A DNA stretch of 64,000 nt from Alitta virens. Taxonomy: Eukaryota; Annelida; Polychaeta; Phyllodocida; Nereididae. Positions within the stretch are counted from its first letter, which is position 1; each line of letters opens with the position of its first letter. This document shows positions 23,593-35,463 of this stretch, piece after piece. Position numbers and translations under genes: made by a program. The notes beneath the pieces are model-generated. The model made no database searches. It was not told where the DNA came from and saw nothing but the letters and a program-made list of their open reading frames with translations. Location: NCBI GenBank assembly GCA_932294295.1, contig OW028586.1, positions 10,383,790 to 10,447,789 of the forward strand, given 5' to 3'.

Positions 23593-24029
23593 TTCAGCAC
23601 AAGAGTGGGTGGTCCTCTTACTGTATATTCTTGATTATAAGCCGGGGGCATTAACTTAGCAATATACTTCGCCGGAACATCAAATGTTATGAAAACTGAT
23701 CATCAGAATTATTACACAAACAACGAGCCGCACTGGTTCGATATTGGCCCGGCATTGGGAATGTCCGCTCTACGTTGGCCCAGTGTTGGTTCTAACTGGC
23801 ACAAAACCCGTCACTAGAACTGAGCGACAACACGCAACACAGCTCCAACTTGGCCCAGCATTGGCACTGTCGGTACAACATTGGCCCAGCGTCACTACTA
23901 ACCAGTGTAATGTTGACCCGATTGGGAATGTTAACGGGGGTACTAGGAACTTTGTGTGAAATGTCTTCTCTTCATTACATCTGCTTGTAGTCAAACTAGC
24001 TCAACTTCTGATTACATCTGACATCTCAA

Positions 24030-24300
24030 TGTCCTTGGTCTTGAAGCTTTAGTTAGTTTATATGACCATATGGAACCACTAGAACCAGCTACCAGAGAGA
24101 CGAGAACAGAAGGCTTGGAGTCCACACCCCACATTTACCCCACAGGCCGTGTCTTTTACTTGACCCAAGCAGAGACACCAGGTAAAAAGCACCGCCAATT
24201 TAACGTATCTAACATCTCAGGAAAAATGCAAAAACCGAGATTTGAATCAGGGACCTCCAGGCGGAGCTAGGTTCTTTACCACAGAGAGCAAGAACTTGCC
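24030..24300 (-). repeat. SINE copy
   Basis: Reverse words CAGCTACCAGAGAGACGAG, CATTTACCCCACAGGCCGTG and TTTGAATCAGGGACCTCC (box B reversed). Ends near a poly-G tract. Confidence 0.7.
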
Positions 24301-24704
24301 CTGGGGGGGGGGGGGATGTGGGCTGCACTTAATCTGCCCTATCCTGATCTGATACATTACAACCACCATTGACCATAATTATGATAATATTGTACATAAA
24401 TAGCTCATTGATTATTTCTAATATTAACATCCTTGTGTGGTAAAACCCACATCAATTGCATAGTTATGTGTTTCAACGAGGTAATTTAGAATACAAAGGA
24501 CAAATGAATTCTGTTCTCCGTGTTCATACACACAATTATGCAAAACTTCTGAGCAACCACAGTTGATTTTGGCTTTTTCATATCTCACAGAGTCGTTAAA
24601 CAACAGGGTCATTAAATGTACTGCATTTGGACAGTTCTGACAATTTCATTGAATCTGTATCTGATATGTTTCAGAACAATAGCAACAATACAATATAAAA
24701 CAAT

Positions 24705-24930
24705 ACAATACACAGCTGGTGGGCATAGTGGTTAAGATCCTAACCACACAGTTGAAGATCCTGCGTTCGATTCCTGCCAGGCACTGTTCTCTGAAGAGCC
24801 TGAATGTCATTGTCAGTGGCGTGAGAAGCACCAATTTAACATGATTGAGACTCAAACCTTTCTCCAAGCAGTCTTATCAGCTCATCATTACATCTGCCTC
24901 TAGCAGCTGGTCATGTAAGCTGACTAAGCT
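24705..24930 (+). repeat. SINE copy with tRNA-like head
   Basis: GGTGGGCATAGTGGTTAAGA (box A-like), TGCGTTCGATTCCTGCC (box B), and a CATCATTACATCTGCCTCTA tail. Flanked by AATAC microsatellites at 24685-24715 and 25122-25160. Confidence 0.75.
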
Positions 24931-25639
24931 ACTACTTCAGACAATGGGTAAGAAACAGTAACTGTTGGAATCACTGTTAATGTGGATCTTGTATTTTTTG
25001 CATACGAAATAAACTATAACTTTACTAAGAACATGTTATGTCATTTCTCATATCATTTGTAAATATTTGTAAATAAAGTTTTAACTTATCTTATCTTATC
25101 TTACTAAGCTTCAGATAATTGCATCAATACAATACAATACAATACAAATACAATATTTATTAGATACATAGGACAGCTTCTATCTTCAACAGTAGGGCAA
25201 TAGTTTCCTCCTACTCTTCCCCATATATGGTTTCCTAACTGATGGGAAAGGCAAACTTTGTCTGATGGGACTGGACCCAACTGCATCATTTTCACGCTTC
25301 AAGAACTCCCCCATCGATAAACAAGCCTGCACAATAGGATGCATAAGCTATTGGGGATTATTAGAGGCTATTCTATTGTAGCGCAATAATTGTATAATGC
25401 ACATATATATATTAGTATATAGCATAGTCAATACCTGATGAAGCGTTGCAGGACAATTTAATAGTTAATTCTTTGGATAGTACAGAAACCATACAACTTG
25501 CTACATCTCATTTTCCTATGGCTAAGACAGACAACCAGAAAAATGAAAGACAGACAGCTAGATATATAGACAGACAATATATTGAATTGTATTGTATTTT
25601 TTCTGTTGTATTATCTCAAACTCTCAATGCTGGTCTAAA

Positions 25640-25930
25640 GCTTAGTCAGCTTATATGACCAGCTGTCAGAGGCAGACATAATGATGAGATGACAAGGCGA
25701 TAAGGCTTCGATTCAACAACATCAAGTTGCACATATACCCCATGGGTGGGGGTCTTTCACTTGCCCTATCATACACAGAATTAGATCACCGAGTACAAGG
25801 TACCTCCAATTCAACGTCTCCTGTGATCGACATCAGCTGAGATGCCGCTCATGAAGAGTCCTTAACTGGGATTCGAACTTGGGACCTTCGGCAGAGCTAC
25901 CAAGTGTGGTCACTGAAAATCTCTTCCACA
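25640..25930 (-). repeat. Near-complete SINE
   Basis: Tail GACCAGCTGTCAGAGGCAGA, body CCCATGGGTGGGGGTCTTTC, then TGGGATTCGAACTTGGGACC (box B reversed) and GCAGAGCTACCAAG (box A side). Confidence 0.8.
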
Positions 25931-27164
25931 ATGTAACTATTTATAACCACATTTAGTGATTCCTGAGGCCAGACGTAATTGTGTGGATAAAATGACAGTA
26001 TATAAAGCCAAACTCATAGAAATAAACAACAACAAAGGACAAAGCGAAAAGTATTCATATAAGCCTTTTAAGGGGGAAAAACCAAGATTCAGTAAAAATG
26101 ACTTTCCAAGATTTGACCTTGACCTTTAGTTCAGGATTAGACAATAGTCTCATGCCATTTATTCTCAAACAATTTATCTTGTTCCTTGAAAGACATAGAC
26201 CACATTTTCCAAATGTCCATCTTCAATTATCTAAACTCACTGAATGGTACTGCCTCCAGGGGCCCATGCCTTTTCTGACAGCACAATACAAAAGATGACA
26301 TCCACCCAATCAGTCTTTGTTCTCCATTGATAAATGTCAAACAACTATCAGTTGGCTAAATGCAATATGAAGACTGTGTGTCACTGTGATCTGTGGACAG
26401 AATTACAGAGGAACTCCACAATAAAGACTGTTCAGTCTTTAGAGTTGAGACCATTTCGATTGTAAGAGACCATTGCTACTTCTACAGGGTGGGGACATAA
26501 GACCTGCACCACTTGAAAACTTCATGCTTATCATTTTTATAAGTCCATATAATTCTGCTAAAAAAAAGATTATAAATAAATGTCCACTATTAATTGTTTT
26601 TTTTTTTTTTGGTTGGTCATAAAATCGACAGAAACGTTCACAACAATTCAAAATCCCAATTTTCTAGTTGATAAAAACACTTCTGGGTAAAGAAAAGCCT
26701 GCTTCTTTGTGACCATAACATTATAGCTTTATTAATATATAATGACCAAATTGGCATAAAATTCTCATTGCAACGATAGGGAACTGGAACTTAATTCGTA
26801 CAGTGAGGTACACTAATGGGTTAGAGAATTGGGCTTTGATTTTTGGTAACACTTATATCTACTTTGGGCTTCTCTGTACATATATGTAAAAAAATTAGAC
26901 CAAATAGCAAGTGGACATTTATTTTGGATTACTTTATAATTCTATAAGTAATAATAACTAAAAAGAACAAAGCATTGCTTCATTTGAACTCATACTATCC
27001 AATATGATGTGTTTCAAGATGATCATTTGGTTAAAATAAGAGGAAATCTATTGCGCAGTTGTTATGTATACATTGTGCCCAATTAGCTTGTGTACATTGT
27101 CATCATTAAGACCCAAGGCAAGAAGCCCATACAAATGTACAGTATGTATTTCTACAACTACAGT
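25931..27164. other. No gene seen
   Basis: AT-rich; a CTCCACAATAAAGACTGTTC..TTGAGACCATTTCGATTGT stretch near 26413-26470 is another TTAAGACCAC-type remnant. Confidence 0.4.
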
Positions 27165-27627
27165 GGAATTCCAAAATTAAGACCACCTAGTATAAAGGAC
27201 ACATTGGATGGGTCTTACAACTGTTATCATAGTGTATAAATAAATCCAGTATTTATTTATTACTTATTAAATTATATTTAAACACGTACATAATTTCAGC
27301 AAAAGCTGTTTCACAAATAGGTCCTGTATGTACATATAAATAACATAAATTAAAACACAAATTATGAATAGACAATAAAATTAATTTAAGCTAAATTAAA
27401 AAGAATAAATCATATTTAAAATACAATTATTAAGACCTTCTCAATATTAAGACAACTTAGGTGGGTCTAAGCATGGAATCATCATTCCTAATATTATAAT
27501 TAATAACTACTTCATGGTCTAAGTGTTATGGTTAAAATGCAACAAGGTTCCAAAATTAAAGACTACCTCGATATTAAGACCACTCATTGATTTCTTAGGT
27601 GGTCTCAATCGCGAGGTTTCACTGCAT
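27165..27627. mobile_element. TTAAGACCAC-type element, best copy (~460 bp)
   Basis: Left end CAGTGGAATTCCAAAATTAA and GACCACCT; the reverse complement of the right end is CAGTGAAACCTCGCGATTGA and GACCACCT. The interior is AT-rich and noncoding. CAGTG..CCTCG termini are reminiscent of pogo/Tigger-like nonautonomous elements; that assignment is inferred. Confidence 0.7.
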
Positions 27628-27964
27628 GTACATTGAACAAATGATGTTAATGTCAATTGTCATGTTTGCAATCACCAGTAAATGGCCATTGCCAAATATT
27701 AAGTACAAAATGTATTGTCAAATGCATTGCCAAATGTATGACCTCATCAGGACAATGAGCAACCTGTCACATTGTATGTCCACATATTGGCACATTCGGT
27801 GTCAACGTGACCTCAACGTGACCTCCACGTGACCTCTAAGGTCAAAGGTTAAAAAGGTTAACTCAATACATTGTAACAGGCATTGTGTGCAACTGTTCAG
27901 AGATTGTGTTGCTGCCCACCCACGAGGGCAAGTACACCTTCCAAGTATAAATTAATTAATTAAT

Positions 27965-28060
27965 CTACAGCTATGTGGTCCAGTGGTGAAGGACTTGCTG
28001 AGCTTTCATGAAGGTCCTGGGTTCAATTCCATGCCCAAATGCTGATTTTTCAGACCATTG
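27965..28060 (+). repeat. tRNA-like SINE head without body
   Basis: TGTGGTCCAGTGGTGAAGGA (box A) and TGGGTTCAATTCCATGCC (box B). The sequence after it is not SINE body. Confidence 0.65.
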
Positions 28061-28954
28061 AAGATTATCAAAATCTTCAAAATCATGAATCCATACAAAC
28101 TGCAATGGCCTTACCGTTATCAATAAATAGGCCTGTTCGATCAAATTCACTAGGTAAGTATAGGTTTATTTGGTTCTTTAGAGAATCAATCAATCATTGA
28201 TCAATCAACCAATCAATCGATCTACACTAGACTACAGGTTGTCAAAAACTACAAAATTACATCATAATCAATGGACGTTGAAATCACTCGTAAGCAATAT
28301 CAAAGTTTAGGTATGTTACTTTCTATCAGTATATTTACCTTAATTTTAGTATATCAACTCATCATATCATTTGCCAAAGCCAGATGACTGCCTGCACAAT
28401 ATAGGTGATATGCATATCACTCCTATCAGTCCATCTCGAATACCAAATACATCACATTTAGACCTCACATTATATTCTAGTTTTACAAAAGTCTGTCTCA
28501 GCTACCCTAACAATAAAATATAGTTGACAGAAAAAATATATATTACTCTGAAATTATCTACTGCAGTTTTTCCTTTATATAATCTGATTTACCACTGCTC
28601 ACACATGATTTAGAATTATGCCCATGTACTTTATAATTTTAAATGTCACAGCGTTATCATGGTGGAGATTAGTTTTCAGTAGAACTTTTGAAAGATATAT
28701 TAAATGTTTTACGTCACCATGCGGGTGTATTGAGTATTATCATCAGTGATGTTAATTTATCACTAGTCAAAATGTGAGTATTCTATCTTGACAATTTTGA
28801 AATGGTAGAATTTATCTGTGAGAAAAAGTTCCCTCTGAAGTTCAACAACACCCCAGCCAGCAATAAAAGCTAAATTTTAAATTTATTAGTGAAAGATCAC
28901 TTCAATATTTAGACGACCTCAGTATTATGACCATCTCAATATAAGATGGATAAA
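28061..28954. other. No gene seen
   Basis: AT-rich unique sequence; a short TTAAGACCAC-type remnant at 28890-28945. Confidence 0.35.
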
Positions 28955-29095
28955 GATAGATATGGAAAGTGCAGCCCTCTAAGGCAAGTGCTTGCCGCTA
29001 TCAAGGGTTGATTGATGAGGTGAGAGAGAGAGAGGAGTCCACCTAAGTTACACCTTTACCCTATAAGTGGGGTCTTTTACTTGCCTCAGCGAAGG
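28955..29095 (-). repeat. SINE body fragment
   Basis: GTGCAGCCCTCTAAGGCAAG, GGGTTGATTGATGAGGTGAG and TAAGTGGGGTCTTTTACTTG. Confidence 0.75.
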
Positions 29096-30284
29096 GTCAC
29101 CTCACTATAAATAACAACAGTTTTTTTTTTCTTGTACCACAGAGGTGTTTGTATCAATGGATTTGAGAAGTGTCTAAAAACTGGGATTCTTAATCAGTTC
29201 ACAGAGTAGTCCTATATCATTTTGAAAATCACAAGTCTACAGTTTACAAAATAGCCTTAGGACTTCAGGGGCGGATCCATAAAAATTTTGGGGGAGGGGG
29301 GGGGGGGGTGACAAATTGAAATATTGCGGGGACCGCTGAATTTTTTTTTGAATTTTTTAATTAAAATGTACTAGGCCAAAGGGGGTGGGGAGGGTTTAAA
29401 CCCCCTAAATCCGCTACTGGACTTAATTTAACATTTCAAAAGGAAATAGAAGCATATTTGTCCAAAAAAATTAAAAACCTGTATGAATGCAATTTAATCT
29501 CACTGTAATACATTGTATCTACTTTAGTATATTAAATAAAACTTGCATCAATACAATTTAACATCTAATTCATGTCGAATCCTAGCTCTACATTGTTTTT
29601 TTTTTAATCTATAACATGAAATGAAAAATATGCTATGAAAATTAACCGCCCCCAGACCAAGCGTATTAAGCAAATATCACAATGAATAGGCAGACAAATT
29701 AATTTTTGAAAAAACCATATTATTAAAAATATCGTATGTCAGAAATGGTATCTCCAGACATGATAGGACATTTTCTACAATTCTGTAAAAAGGGGGAGGG
29801 GGGACCAATAAATTCTATATCAGATTTCTGTGCCAATCTGCCCACGTAGATTCAAAATAATAGATAAATTCTAGACAATTGAAAGAACATAATGCATGAA
29901 ATCATTACCAAGCATATAATACATGATATATATTAAATTCATATTCCGTATTAATATTTGATGGATAGCATCCATCAAAAACCTCTCATATGAAACATGA
30001 CGGCTTTCTATGAATTTCAAATCATATAAAATTTCATTAATTGAAGTCATTCAGCAGTTTAGCATTATCCAATGGTTATTCTGAGACATGTTACAATGCA
30101 TATTAAAGAATATTGTACAGTGATAACAACCTTTATATTAAGACCACCCAGTGTATTTAATGGTCTGAATGCATTAGTTATTTATTATATTTAGTTACTT
30201 ATTTATATATTTTTTCATTTTACTTATTTATTCATAGTTGCAATATATAAGCTTAAGTGAATTAACACTGGGCCAGAATAAGCT
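29096..30284. other. No gene seen
   Basis: G-rich tracts at 29284-29310 and 29381-29390, otherwise AT-rich without supported ORFs. Confidence 0.35.
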
Positions 30285-30698
30285 AATCTTGTCTTATCTT
30301 ATCTTAACTTATCTCATTTATGTTATTCTTATCTCATTTATCTTATCTTATCTTATCTTCATTTATCTATTCATTAATTATGTGTGAATAGTTACATTAT
30401 ATAAGGTTAAGTGAATGAACGCAACACTTAGCTTATCTCATCTCTGATATCTCATATCTTATCTCAAATCTCTTATCTTATGACTTACCTTTTATCTTAT
30501 CTTATCTTATCTTATCTCTTAACATATCTCTCATCTCATCTAATCTCATCTCCTGTTATCTTACCTTATCTCCTTATCTTATCTCTTATCTTTTCACATC
30601 TCTCATCTTTCATATCATATCTCATATCTCATATCTCATACCTCATCTTATCTTATCTCATATCTCATATCTCATATCTCATATCTCATACCTCATCT

Positions 30699-30729
<31 letters not shown>

Positions 30730-30730
30730 T
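30285..30730 (+). repeat. (CTTAT)n / CTCATAT minisatellite
   Basis: Interrupted blocks of TTATCTTATC with CTCATATCTCATATCTCATA higher-order units near the right end. The 99-codon plus-strand ORF here is an artefact. Confidence 0.95.
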
Positions 30731-31461
30731 ACAGAATTATCTAATAATTTCAAAAATTACCCATCATAAACTTTTTTAAAACAAATTCTTGACACAGCCA
30801 ATATCTTTCATACCACATGCTTCCTGCCTCACTCTGCCACAGGCTGTCATGCAGTGATTTCTCAGCCCACGCTACAATTTCTCATTGCAGAACTGTCACA
30901 CTTTTTAATATCAAAAAGGGGCCTCGACACCCACTTCTACACATCTATACAGCAATGTATGTAGGCTGACAGAGGGTGTATCATTTGCACAGATTAAAAT
31001 ACTTGATGTATATCTAAAGGAAATGCTGGTCTACTCAAAATGCCACTGGCTTTTAATTTAATTTGCCTATTCGTTTCATTCTCCTTTGGAAGTGATATAA
31101 ATATACATTTGACATATGTGGTTTCCTGTTTTTTTTATGGCCGTAGGTATTTATTTCTTATTTTAGAAAGATATATATCAGAGACAGCTTATGAAATCTC
31201 CAAGAGAAGATCTTTTATTCTACTCAATCTACAATATGCAACATATTAGAAACTGCTACAATGACACTACACAATTAAAGTCACCACTTCTAGCCTAATG
31301 TGCCAGCCACTACAATATGTAAATAATATTCTTTTTCCCTGGGAACGTTTATCTGTATTTAAGCAAATTGTGGTCTAGTAAAGAGATATTTAATTCAATT
31401 CTATCATTGTGTGTCTCCTACTTTAAATTAGCCAGGCAAGCATGGCCCTCAGTTCCTTGCC
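30731..31461. other. No gene seen
   Basis: Short ORFs only. Confidence 0.35.
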
Positions 31462-31786
31462 AATAGTGGATTTTCACGGAAGGTTCTCTGTGTTTCCACC
31501 AGGTGGCTAAAACAGAATACTGCAATTCTATTGGCTGAAAATGTCTCCGCCCTTGACTGTGATTGGTTGAAGCAAAGTGCATCCTAGCAGCAGTATTTTT
31601 AGTGCATTTTAATGTATATTTGACACCTTATCATTCAGATGATTTTTGTTATTTCCCCAAGATAGTTATATTTATTGAATAGTTTAGTAATAATCTGCTA
31701 TGTCTGAAAAGCAAAATGAGTAACAAGAGGAAAAGAAAGACTTATGCCATGCTGAATTCAGGGCTGCTCAGTGAAAAGACCCTATA
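31462..31786 (+). mobile_element. MITE-A copy 5, full length (325 bp)
   Basis: The best full copy: ATAGTGGATTTTCACGGAAG to GGGCTGCTCAGTGAAAAGAC and CCTAT. It includes CTATTGGCTG, TCTCCGCCCTTGACT, GATTGGTT and the AAAGCAAAATGAGTAACAAG segment. Confidence 0.92.
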
Positions 31787-32754
31787 AGGTCATAATAACA
31801 ACCCCATTCAAAGGTCACTGAGGTCTGACCTAAAAAATTGTCTATAATTAGATATGATAATAGAGAAATAAAGAGGCTAAAATGCATTAACCCTCTAAGA
31901 CCTGTCTTATCATATTGCTTATACCTTACAGTTAATGGAATTGATGTATGTAAACATCCGCTCACTCGTAAAGTGAAAATTGCACTTGATGAGTCATCGG
32001 TGACACGTGGACCTATATTTTGTGTCGAAGTTTAAGTTTCCTGATGACTCATACTGGCATTCATTGTAATGGGTAATCTAGTGAGGATCCTGCATTCACT
32101 CAGCCTTGTCACTAATGACAAGGCATAGCTACAGTCACACCACCTGCCCTCTAGTGATAGAAAACACAGGTAGCAGTGATTGACCTTCCAATGACCCCCA
32201 AATGAGTCATAACTACCTTATGAGTCATCATGGGATAGAACAGCTATAATAGAACATATAGGAGGGTGACTCGTCAATGCAGTTTTTAGCAGAAGACGAG
32301 AAAAGTCTACATATCAATTCTACCATTTTTAACAATGCTCAATGCATATATATGTACTTTGCAAATTGTCCACCTGATATGGCAAAAAACATTTGTATTG
32401 TCAGTTAAAACCCACTATTGTGTGAAAATAATTGGATATATAATGCCAATATCACAATGAACAAAATCGTCTAGCCAAAAGCATAGAATACAACAAAACA
32501 CGCACGGCACTCCTCAGCTTCCCTAAAACGCCTCACTTTTTTGCCTTCTTTATTTTCTAGGAAGATGACATTGGCAGGTCGTCCGAGGTGTGTGGGAGTT
32601 GCCGGTAGGGTTGAATAGGGTTGTTATTGTAGGCGTGTCGTCATCAAAGCAGCATTACTAACTTCCTCTCTGCTCTATTCCCATTCTTGTCCGTCTTCCT
32701 ATCCTTCCATTCTTCCGTTGTTATTCTTCATTTATTCCTTATTCCAATAGATGG
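31787..32754. other. No gene seen
   Basis: Contains several GTGAGTCATC/GATGACTCAT words (31988-32050, 32221-32275). No supported exon. Confidence 0.35.
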
Positions 32755-32872
32755 ATAGATAGATATGGGAAGTGCAGCCCTCTAAGGCAAGTTCTTGCCG
32801 CTATCGAGGGTTGATTGATGAGGTGAAAGTGAGAGGAGGAGTCCACCAATGTTACACATTTATCATTTATCT
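32755..32872 (-). repeat. SINE body fragment
   Basis: GGGAAGTGCAGCCCTCTAAG and TTGCCGCTATCGAGGGTTGA, preceded by GATA tetramers (32752-32765). Confidence 0.75.
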
Positions 32873-34227
32873 TATAATATTTCAAGTTATTTATGATCAT
32901 ATGAGACTCCTGAAGGTAGAAAGTGCAATAGGTTTTGTTTAAATTTTTTGATAACCAACTGATGTGTTAAAAAAAAAGTCCACAATAAAAAATGTGTAAT
33001 CGATCATCTAATTCTTAGACAACCCGACCGATGATCGATTATAGATTATAATCGATCATCGTGACACCACTAGTTATAGCTGTATTTCTTGCCATACTTT
33101 TTCACCACATAGAATGAAACTCTGTAATAACGAACACATTCGTATAACCGGAAACGATAAATATGCACTCTTCGAAATTTAAATTTTACCCAAAAAAAAG
33201 TTGGGAAAAAAAAAAGGAAAAACGTCTCCATATATATGCATGATAAGCCTAGAGGACAACTAACAGCCAGACTATCATCATGATATTTACCACACTCCAA
33301 TGACAGCAGAATTCCCCATCTGACCACCGTCCATTTAACTACTGACCACAATGGTCAAGCTCAATTTACCCCTCCCTACTCTCATTTTCTCTTTTGTGCT
33401 TTTTTGCATTTTTGTTGCTATCAGGGCAATTTCTTTGAAAGCAGGATCCAACATTGGTTTCTCAAATTGTAAGAGATAAAGATCAATAAAAATCAACTTA
33501 AGGGGTTTTTTCAGTCACTTTACCCCCATAATAAATGATAATAGGGTAGTCTGGTAACTCCTGACTTCATGACCAAATTAAAGAATTTATCAGAAGGAAT
33601 TCTACATAGTGGTATTGGTAAACCAGTTATTTCAAGTATGTAAAAAAGCAGAAAGCCTGAAATTTAAATATTGTCTGTGCAATTAATGCACATGTGCACT
33701 CTGGAAATTTCTTTATAGCTCAACGTTGACTTAGGAATTTGTCACAAAACAAAGTTTTTGAGTTGAACCACAATAATGCAACTAAAATGATAATACTTTT
33801 GAAAAAAAAACACAAACCGTTTTGATAGTTCATAAACATGATAAAAAGTTATAAGATTTCACAAGCAGAAATTTGACCTATCTGAACCCATACAATTCAC
33901 CTAACCAACAGTCTCCATATCATGAAATGTTTCTGAAACTGGTTGTTTCAGATACGCACACCAGGTGGAGAATTTGTTCAGTAGCCACCTGGTGTTCAAG
34001 TAAAATATTCCTGGTTACCATGTTCCTAATTCAGCCTGTTTTCTGTACATGATATAAAAACGCAGGAGAACTATGATGTCTCTACCTATGACAACAAATC
34101 AGGTTCTCACCATAGCACTAAAAATCCATAAAATTATAGCTTCAAATTATACAATGAATACTCCACGGAGTCACATACAACTCCACTACTTATAACACCA
34201 TGATAAAATGAAGGAAGAAGTACTCAC
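32873..34227. other. No gene seen; downstream side of the host exons
   Basis: If the host gene continues, its next exon should lie here or further left, entering after one base of a split codon. I found none that I could support. A palindromic CGATCATCGGTCGG..CGATTATAGATTATAATCGATCATCG stretch lies at 33000-33060. Confidence 0.35.
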
Positions 34228-34366
34228 AGAAAGGGAATGCATGGTGTATGGCATTTTCCTTGATGCTCTCCAGCGCTTCGTAACCCCATCTTTTGTCGAA
34301 TTCCACTTTTCCGCCATCGAGGCGGAGCTTGGGAAGTTTTACCGGTTTTCTCTTTTCGTCTGCTGC
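34228..34366 (-). CDS. Internal exon of an unidentified host gene
   Basis: An open 139-nt exon flanked by acceptor TTGCAAATTGCAG and donor T|GTGAGTA, starting in phase 0 and ending in phase 1. It encodes about 46 residues (ADEKRKPVKLPKLRLDGGKV ... WGYEALESIKENAIHHAFPF), charged and soluble-looking. GC and codon use stand out from the AT-rich flanks. The exon 35463-35339 upstream ends in phase 0, so the two join in frame. I do not recognise the protein, and further exons were not found. Confidence 0.62.
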
Positions 34367-34424
34367 CTGCAATTTGCAAAAAGATCAAGTTTAGTAAATT
34401 AAGCTAAAACTGTTTCAATTGTTA

Positions 34425-34494
<70 letters not shown>

Positions 34495-35338
34495 CTTTAT
34501 TCACTGTTTATAATACTGAAATTCTTTCTAGACTACATCTTCACGATGTCAAAGTGTCACTCATTGTCGCTCGTACGGAGCGACATCTTGACCTCTTGGG
34601 CCGTAATCACTGAGGATTTGCAATTGCTGTAATCTATAACAGTATAATATGAGTTGGTATTCGTCTTCGCTGGCCCGCTGCGACTAGCTGACGCAGTACG
34701 CAGGTAGGGGCTGCCATTAGCCGGGAGGGATTCCTCCCGGTAGTGTGCGTGCGCATCTCTGCCTTTAACATTGAAAATGCGTGGACCGGAACGTGTTCCC
34801 CAGTCTAAAAATAGCACAGCCAATCAGAAAATTCAGTGCTTGGCCAATCAGCCATGGGAGATGGACAGCACCGACCTGCCTATCGCGTTTCCGCTTAGGC
34901 AGGTCCCGGTCAAGTATTAGTCAATACAGCCAGTGAAGAGCCTTGCATGTGCTGACCTCTGGTGGTAAAAACATGTGTATAGGCCAATCAGAAACCAGCT
35001 TACAACATGACGGTATGACACCATATTCCAAATATGGAAAGGCCTTCTCTGATGGTGCAACACGTTTCTACTGTATCCAATCAGAAAGGACATGAATAAC
35101 CACACAAATTTAAGCCATTCGGGGCAAAGGTCGCTGTGCCAGCTCCATGCACGGCGATCTTTGCCAGAGGGAAAATGTCTAGACTGGTACAATCTAAGAG
35201 TGAGCTCCATACAAAACCGAAATCACAAATTATGTTTCACACCAAAAACAGAGCTTAACACCAGATACAAATGAGGGACATAATCTTATCAGTTATTGGT
35301 AAGAGATTTTTTTTATTCTTTTAATTACAGAAAGTTAC
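34367..35338 (-). other. Intron between the two host exons
   Basis: 972 nt. It holds a long (TA)n tract at 34428-34492, a CpG-richer stretch at 34670-34900 with the palindrome CCGGGAGGGATTCCTCCCGG (about 34721-34740), and four CCAATCAG words between 34810 and 35090. The latter could be an intronic promoter or old element; no TATA or ORF supports one. Confidence 0.5.
34428..34492 (+). repeat. (TA)n microsatellite in host intron
   Basis: About 32 uninterrupted TA units. Confidence 0.97.
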
Positions 35339-35463
35339 CTTTTCAGTGCGGTGGTGTGAGTATCTTCTATCGTCTTCATTGCAGACACAAAAATGTGGTT
35401 CCCAAATCGGTCGAGGCGTTTTGCCTTCTCTGAATATATTGTTCTCAGCATGACTGTCCACTT
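35339..35463 (-). CDS. Internal exon of the same unidentified host gene
   Basis: A 125-nt open exon between acceptor TTTTTGCGTGTTTCAG and donor AAAAG|GTAACT, entering in phase 1 and leaving in phase 0. It encodes about 41 residues (VDSHAENNIFREGKTPRPIW ... CVCNEDDRRYSHHRTEK). The exit phase fits the exon at 34366-34228. The family is not recognised. Confidence 0.6.
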
